NCBI GenBank assembly: GCA_035693615.1
Contig: DASSGH010000042.1
Location: 1-16,549 of the forward strand
Direction: 5' to 3'
Origin: VAZQ01 sp035693615
GTDB lineage: Bacteria; Pseudomonadota; Alphaproteobacteria; Rhizobiales; Xanthobacteraceae
DNA length: 16,549 nt
The notes beneath the pieces were generated by a model. It did no database searches. It saw only the letters and a list, made by a program, of their open reading frames with translations, and was not told the DNA's origin. The position numbers and the translations under genes were made by a program. This document shows, in pieces, positions 13,893-16,549 of the stretch (positions within the stretch are counted from its first letter, which is position 1; every line of letters starts with the position of its first letter).

Positions 13893-15146
13893 ATGCGCGT
13901 TTTAGGAGTGATGGGCGCACTATGCTTGGCCCTCTCAGCTCTCACCCACACGTTTGGCTTCGTCTCGCTCGGAGTGGGATTGGTTGAACCGGCTCGAGCA
14001 CAGACCGTGCCGAAGGCGATCGAGGAAGGCGGCACCGACGCCGCAATGAAGTTGCGTAAGAACAACTGGACGGTGGGCGTCGCCGGGGGCCAGCTATCAG
14101 GGACTTACATGACCTTCGCCAACGAACTGGCGGAGGTCCTCGACGACGGTGACAATCTGCGGGTCATTCCGATCGTCACCTATGGCGCCGCTTCCAATCT
14201 CGATGATTTGCTGTATCTGCGCAATGTGGACGTCGCGGTGACGCAAGCGGACGTATTTGAATATTTCCGCACGCACCGAAAAATTGCCAATCTCGCTTCT
14301 CGAGTCAATTACATCATCCGCTTGCCCGTATCGGAGATGCACATTCTCGCACGCGCCGACGTAACCTCAATCGAGGACCTGCGCGGCAAGAAGGTGAGTT
14401 TCGGGCCGGCAGGAAGCGCTTCGAGTCTCACCGGCACGATTGTTTTTCAGCGACTCGGAGTCGAGGTCGAGCAGGCGCTGTATGACAACCCCACCGCCCT
14501 GCAAAAGCTAAAGACGGGCGAACTTGCGGCGCTCGTCCGCGTAATCGGTAAGCCGATCGACTTCTTCGCGAAGATCCCCGCCAATTCGGGTCTGCACTTC
14601 GTACCGATTCCGTTTTCAAAGGCCTTCGCCGACTACTACACGGTCGGCGAGCTCACGAGCAACGAATATCCTGGGTTGGTACCGGAAGGTCAGCCCGTCG
14701 ACACGATCGCTGCTCCGGCGGTGCTTGCGGTGTTCAATTGGTCGAAAGGAAACGATCGCTACCGGCGCCTGGAGAGATTCGTCGAAGGGCTCTTCACCAA
14801 GTGGGACAAGCTTCGCGAGCCTCCGCGCCATCCGAAATGGCGCGATGTCAATCTTGCCGCGACGGTTCCCGGCTGGAGCCGCTGGGCCGTCGCCGAGGAG
14901 ATGTTACGTCGTGTTCGCCCAAAGGATGCGATGGATCCACAGGTGGCTAGCGGCGATTTTTCCGCGTTTCTCAAGGATAAAGGTTCGCCGGCCGCGAACT
15001 TTACCGAGGAGCAGCGCGAGACGCTGTTTCGCGAATTTTTGCAGTGGCATCACGGGGTCACGGTGGGACGACGGCACACACAACATATGGAAAATGTTGG
15101 TGTATTCGTCTCGATAAGCGCCGGCATTTCGAGAGCCAAAACCTAG
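13893..15146 (+). CDS. TAXI-family TRAP transporter solute-binding protein
   Basis: A 417-residue exported binding protein. A long signal peptide (about 1-37, ending PARAQ) is followed by the TAXI pattern: VGVAGGQLSGTYMTFANELA, then IPIVTYGAASNLDDLLYLRN and DVAVTQADVFEYF. TAXI proteins supply TRAP permeases with glutamate or other organic acids; no TRAP membrane subunit lies in the window. ATG 13893 has GGGGGAG 7 bases upstream and is preferred to the TTG at 13878. The last 25 or so residues (after FLQWHHG) are His/Arg-rich then hydrophobic and look unlike the family's normal end. A shifted reading frame at the 3' end is possible. Confidence 0.88.
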   Translation: MRVLGVMGALCLALSALTHTFGFVSLGVGLVEPARAQTVPKAIEEGGTDAAMKLRKNNWTVGVAGGQLSGTYMTFANELAEVLDDGDNLRVIPIVTYGAASNLDDLLYLRNVDVAVTQADVFEYFRTHRKIANLASRVNYIIRLPVSEMHILARADVTSIEDLRGKKVSFGPAGSASSLTGTIVFQRLGVEVEQALYDNPTALQKLKTGELAALVRVIGKPIDFFAKIPANSGLHFVPIPFSKAFADYYTVGELTSNEYPGLVPEGQPVDTIAAPAVLAVFNWSKGNDRYRRLERFVEGLFTKWDKLREPPRHPKWRDVNLAATVPGWSRWAVAEEMLRRVRPKDAMDPQVASGDFSAFLKDKGSPAANFTEEQRETLFREFLQWHHGVTVGRRHTQHMENVGVFVSISAGISRAKT

Positions 15147-15523
15147 CGGTAAGCACCTGGTCAGCAACGGCCAGGGGCACCTGACGCGCGCCGGGTTCTT
15201 AATGAGCGCGGCCAAGCGCGCCGCCGTCGAGCGTGTTTTCGCAGCGCCGGACTGGTTAAGTCAGACGGCCGCGACCGTCGCGGCCTTCTTGCGGCAGGAG
15301 GAGCGCGGCCGACGCCGGCTGCACCCGTAGGGCCGAAACCAAGAGGAGGAGCGCTGTCAGCGCTTGCGGCGATTGTGCTCGGGTGCAAAAAGAAGACGCA
15401 GGTCTCGGACCGCTGGGAGGAAATCAGGCCGCTGGCGGTCGTTGGTGAGCCTATGGAAATGTGGTTGCCTGCAACCTGACGAATGAATTGGATCGCGGGG
15501 CGGAGCTCGCGGTATGATGCGGA
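15147..15523. other. Hairpin-rich intergenic stretch before the nuclease gene
   Basis: No confident gene in 377 bases. A 42-codon frame from ATG 15202 to 15330 (begins MSAAKRAAVERVF, includes APDWLSQTAATVAAFL) has protein-like composition but no ribosome binding site or known family; it may be a fragment. The stretch also holds two near-perfect palindromes, at 15267-15285 and 15350-15364. Confidence 0.4.
15267..15285 (+). terminator. Possible hairpin terminator downstream of the TAXI gene
   Basis: GGCCGCGAC-C-GTCGCGGCC is a perfect inverted repeat. As RNA it would form a 7-bp G-C stem with loop ACCGU, followed directly by UUCUU. It is about 120 bases past the TAXI stop. A second palindrome, AGCGCTG-T-CAGCGCT, follows at 15350-15364. 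Confidence 0.4.
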
Positions 15524-16231
15524 ATGGATGGTGTGCGTCTTGACCACCTGCGAAGATTTTACGCGGCGCTTTCGGTTCTGGAACAAAAGCGGGGAGGCGC
15601 GCGGACGCTTGGCTCTTGTTCGGGCCGGATGAACTGGCCGCGTCGCGGCGTCTATTTCTTCAGGGAATTGGGAGAGGAGCGTAAAGAAAGTGGCGACGGC
15701 CTGCGCGTCGCGCGCGTCGGCACGCATGCGCTGAAGGAGAATGGCAGCACCGTGCTCTGGACGCGGCTCTCGCAGCATCGCGGCCGAGCCCGCACAGGGA
15801 GCGGCAATCATCGCGGCTCGATCTTCAGGCTGATCGTCGGCAAGTCTCTGATCGCGCAGCGCGGATATGGGTACCCGAGCTGGGGCAACGGCAATAACGC
15901 GGCCAAGGACATCCGTGCGGGTGAAGTTGCGCTCGAATGCGAAGTCACCGGTGTGATCGGCGCGATGCCGTTTCTGTGGCTCGGGATCGATGACGACGCC
16001 GGACCGGGGAGTTTGCGCGGGTTCATCGAGCGGAACGCAATTGCGCTACTCAGCAATTACAGGAAAGAGCCGCTCGATCCGCCGTCTTCGCGCTGGCTGG
16101 GGCACCATTGTGACCGGGAGCGGGTCCGCAGTTCAGGACTCTGGAATTCAAACCATGTCGATGAAAAGTACGACCCTGCGTTCCTGGGAACGCTGGAGCG
16201 TCTCGTCAAAGAGACGGAGACTGCGTCTTGA
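15524..16231 (+). CDS. GIY-YIG nuclease-like protein
   Basis: A 235-residue protein with a recognisable, divergent GIY-YIG core. GVYFF (42-46) is the GIY strand and VARVGTHAL (62-70) stands for the YIG strand. LWTRLSQHRG (79-87) carries the conserved Arg81, and GFIERNAIALL (166-176) carries the metal-binding Glu169. GNHRGSIFRL (95-103), SWGNG (119-123), GAMPFLWL and the C-terminal SGLWNSNHVDEKYDP are further conserved-looking stretches. Key catalytic positions are kept, so it is probably an active DNA or RNA nuclease; the target is unknown. An in-frame TGA at 15515 limits the start to ATG 15524 or later; only a weak ribosome binding site is seen. It overlaps the next gene by 4 bases (TTGA), showing translational coupling. 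Confidence 0.75.
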   Translation: MDGVRLDHLRRFYAALSVLEQKRGGARTLGSCSGRMNWPRRGVYFFRELGEERKESGDGLRVARVGTHALKENGSTVLWTRLSQHRGRARTGSGNHRGSIFRLIVGKSLIAQRGYGYPSWGNGNNAAKDIRAGEVALECEVTGVIGAMPFLWLGIDDDAGPGSLRGFIERNAIALLSNYRKEPLDPPSSRWLGHHCDRERVRSSGLWNSNHVDEKYDPAFLGTLERLVKETETAS

Positions 16232-16549
16232 TCGTCGTGATTCAATGCGCAGCGAGAAAGCGTTATGGCGGCTACCTGAGGACGCGGGAGGGAAAGCCTG
16301 TAGTGTTCGTCGCCAATCCGGCTTCGGCGCCTGCGAGGGACAGCTGCGTCTACGCGCGGCCTGACGATCCATCGGATCATGGCGGGAGCTGGCGGGAGGT
16401 TCTCGTGCGCTACAACAAAGCGTCCGGAAACAACCCGCTTTCGCTTCTGCCGGCCTTCGAGCTCTACGAACCGGACACGTATCGTGCACTCGTAGAGCGC
16501 TTCGGCATCGACAAGACCTATATCCTGTCGGCGGGTTGGGGGTTGATCC
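16228..16549 (+). CDS. YaaA/DUF6884-like protein, 3' end beyond window
   Basis: A partial ORF of 107 codons reaching the window edge, read from TTG 16228, whose TTGA overlaps the nuclease stop; GGAG lies 8 bases upstream. GTG 16237 is an alternative start. The N-terminus reads IVVIQCAARK and later stretches are VYARPDDPSDHGGSWREVLV and LSLLPAFELYEPDTYRALVE. The last visible residues, TYILSAGWGLI, match the hallmark of DUF6884/YaaA-type proteins (a Cys-x-x-x-K start and an ILSAxxGL motif). YaaA of E. coli is a DNA-binding oxidative-stress protein; DUF6884 members have no settled function. Tight coupling with a GIY-YIG protein suggests they act together. Confidence 0.65.
   Translation, partial: MIVVIQCAARKRYGGYLRTREGKPVVFVANPASAPARDSCVYARPDDPSDHGGSWREVLVRYNKASGNNPLSLLPAFELYEPDTYRALVERFGIDKTYILSAGWGLI

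Noticed and set aside
1..16549. CRISPR array, insertion sequence or prophage
   Set aside because: No regularly spaced repeats, transposase/integrase motifs or phage structural genes were seen on either strand.

Overview
The window looks like a chromosomal accessory/catabolic segment from a high-GC soil alphaproteobacterium, most likely Rhizobiales (Bradyrhizobium/Xanthobacteraceae-like). The basis is the strong C/G bias at third codon positions, the Sox, PuuD, Bug and TAXI gene families, and several tiny membrane proteins of a kind common in that group. This placement is inference from gene content, not a database match. There is no plasmid or phage backbone, transposase or CRISPR array.

Layout, left to right. 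A minus-strand tRNA with a CAU anticodon (1-76) is followed by a minus-strand amidohydrolase of the gamma-resorcylate/2,3-dihydroxybenzoate decarboxylase type (219-1181). A 47-residue membrane protein (1440-1583) and an HdeD-family membrane protein with a clear promoter and terminator (1979-2587) follow. A dead minus-strand gene (2692-2955) joins the N-terminus of a molybdenum-hydroxylase small [2Fe-2S] subunit to the C-terminus of its large subunit. A soxCD pair (3243-5082) ends at a strong hairpin. Next come an SDR-fold protein lacking the usual catalytic Tyr and Lys (5253-6035), a 54-residue membrane protein (6120-6284) and a shortened old-yellow-enzyme/dienoyl-CoA-reductase-like flavoprotein (6433-8136).

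A purine (urate) breakdown locus follows. An M20 hydrolase (8212-9462) and an allantoate-amidohydrolase-type enzyme (9459-10727) overlap by 4 bases on the minus strand and are divergent from puuD, a membrane urate hydroxylase with a C-terminal cytochrome c domain (10836-12026). PuuD would make 5-hydroxyisourate and the AllC-type enzyme would act on allantoate further down the same route. The role of the second M20 protein is open; it appears to lack at least one metal ligand.

The right part holds a 55-residue single-pass protein (12184-12351) and two divergent orphan solute-binding proteins: Bug/TctC type (12524-13507, minus) and TAXI-TRAP type (13893-15146, plus). They share a 385-base AT-richer control region. 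After a 377-base hairpin-rich gap comes a GIY-YIG nuclease-like gene (15524-16231). It is translationally coupled to a YaaA/DUF6884-like gene that runs off the window end (16228-16549). This coupled pair is the best candidate for an undescribed two-protein system in the window.
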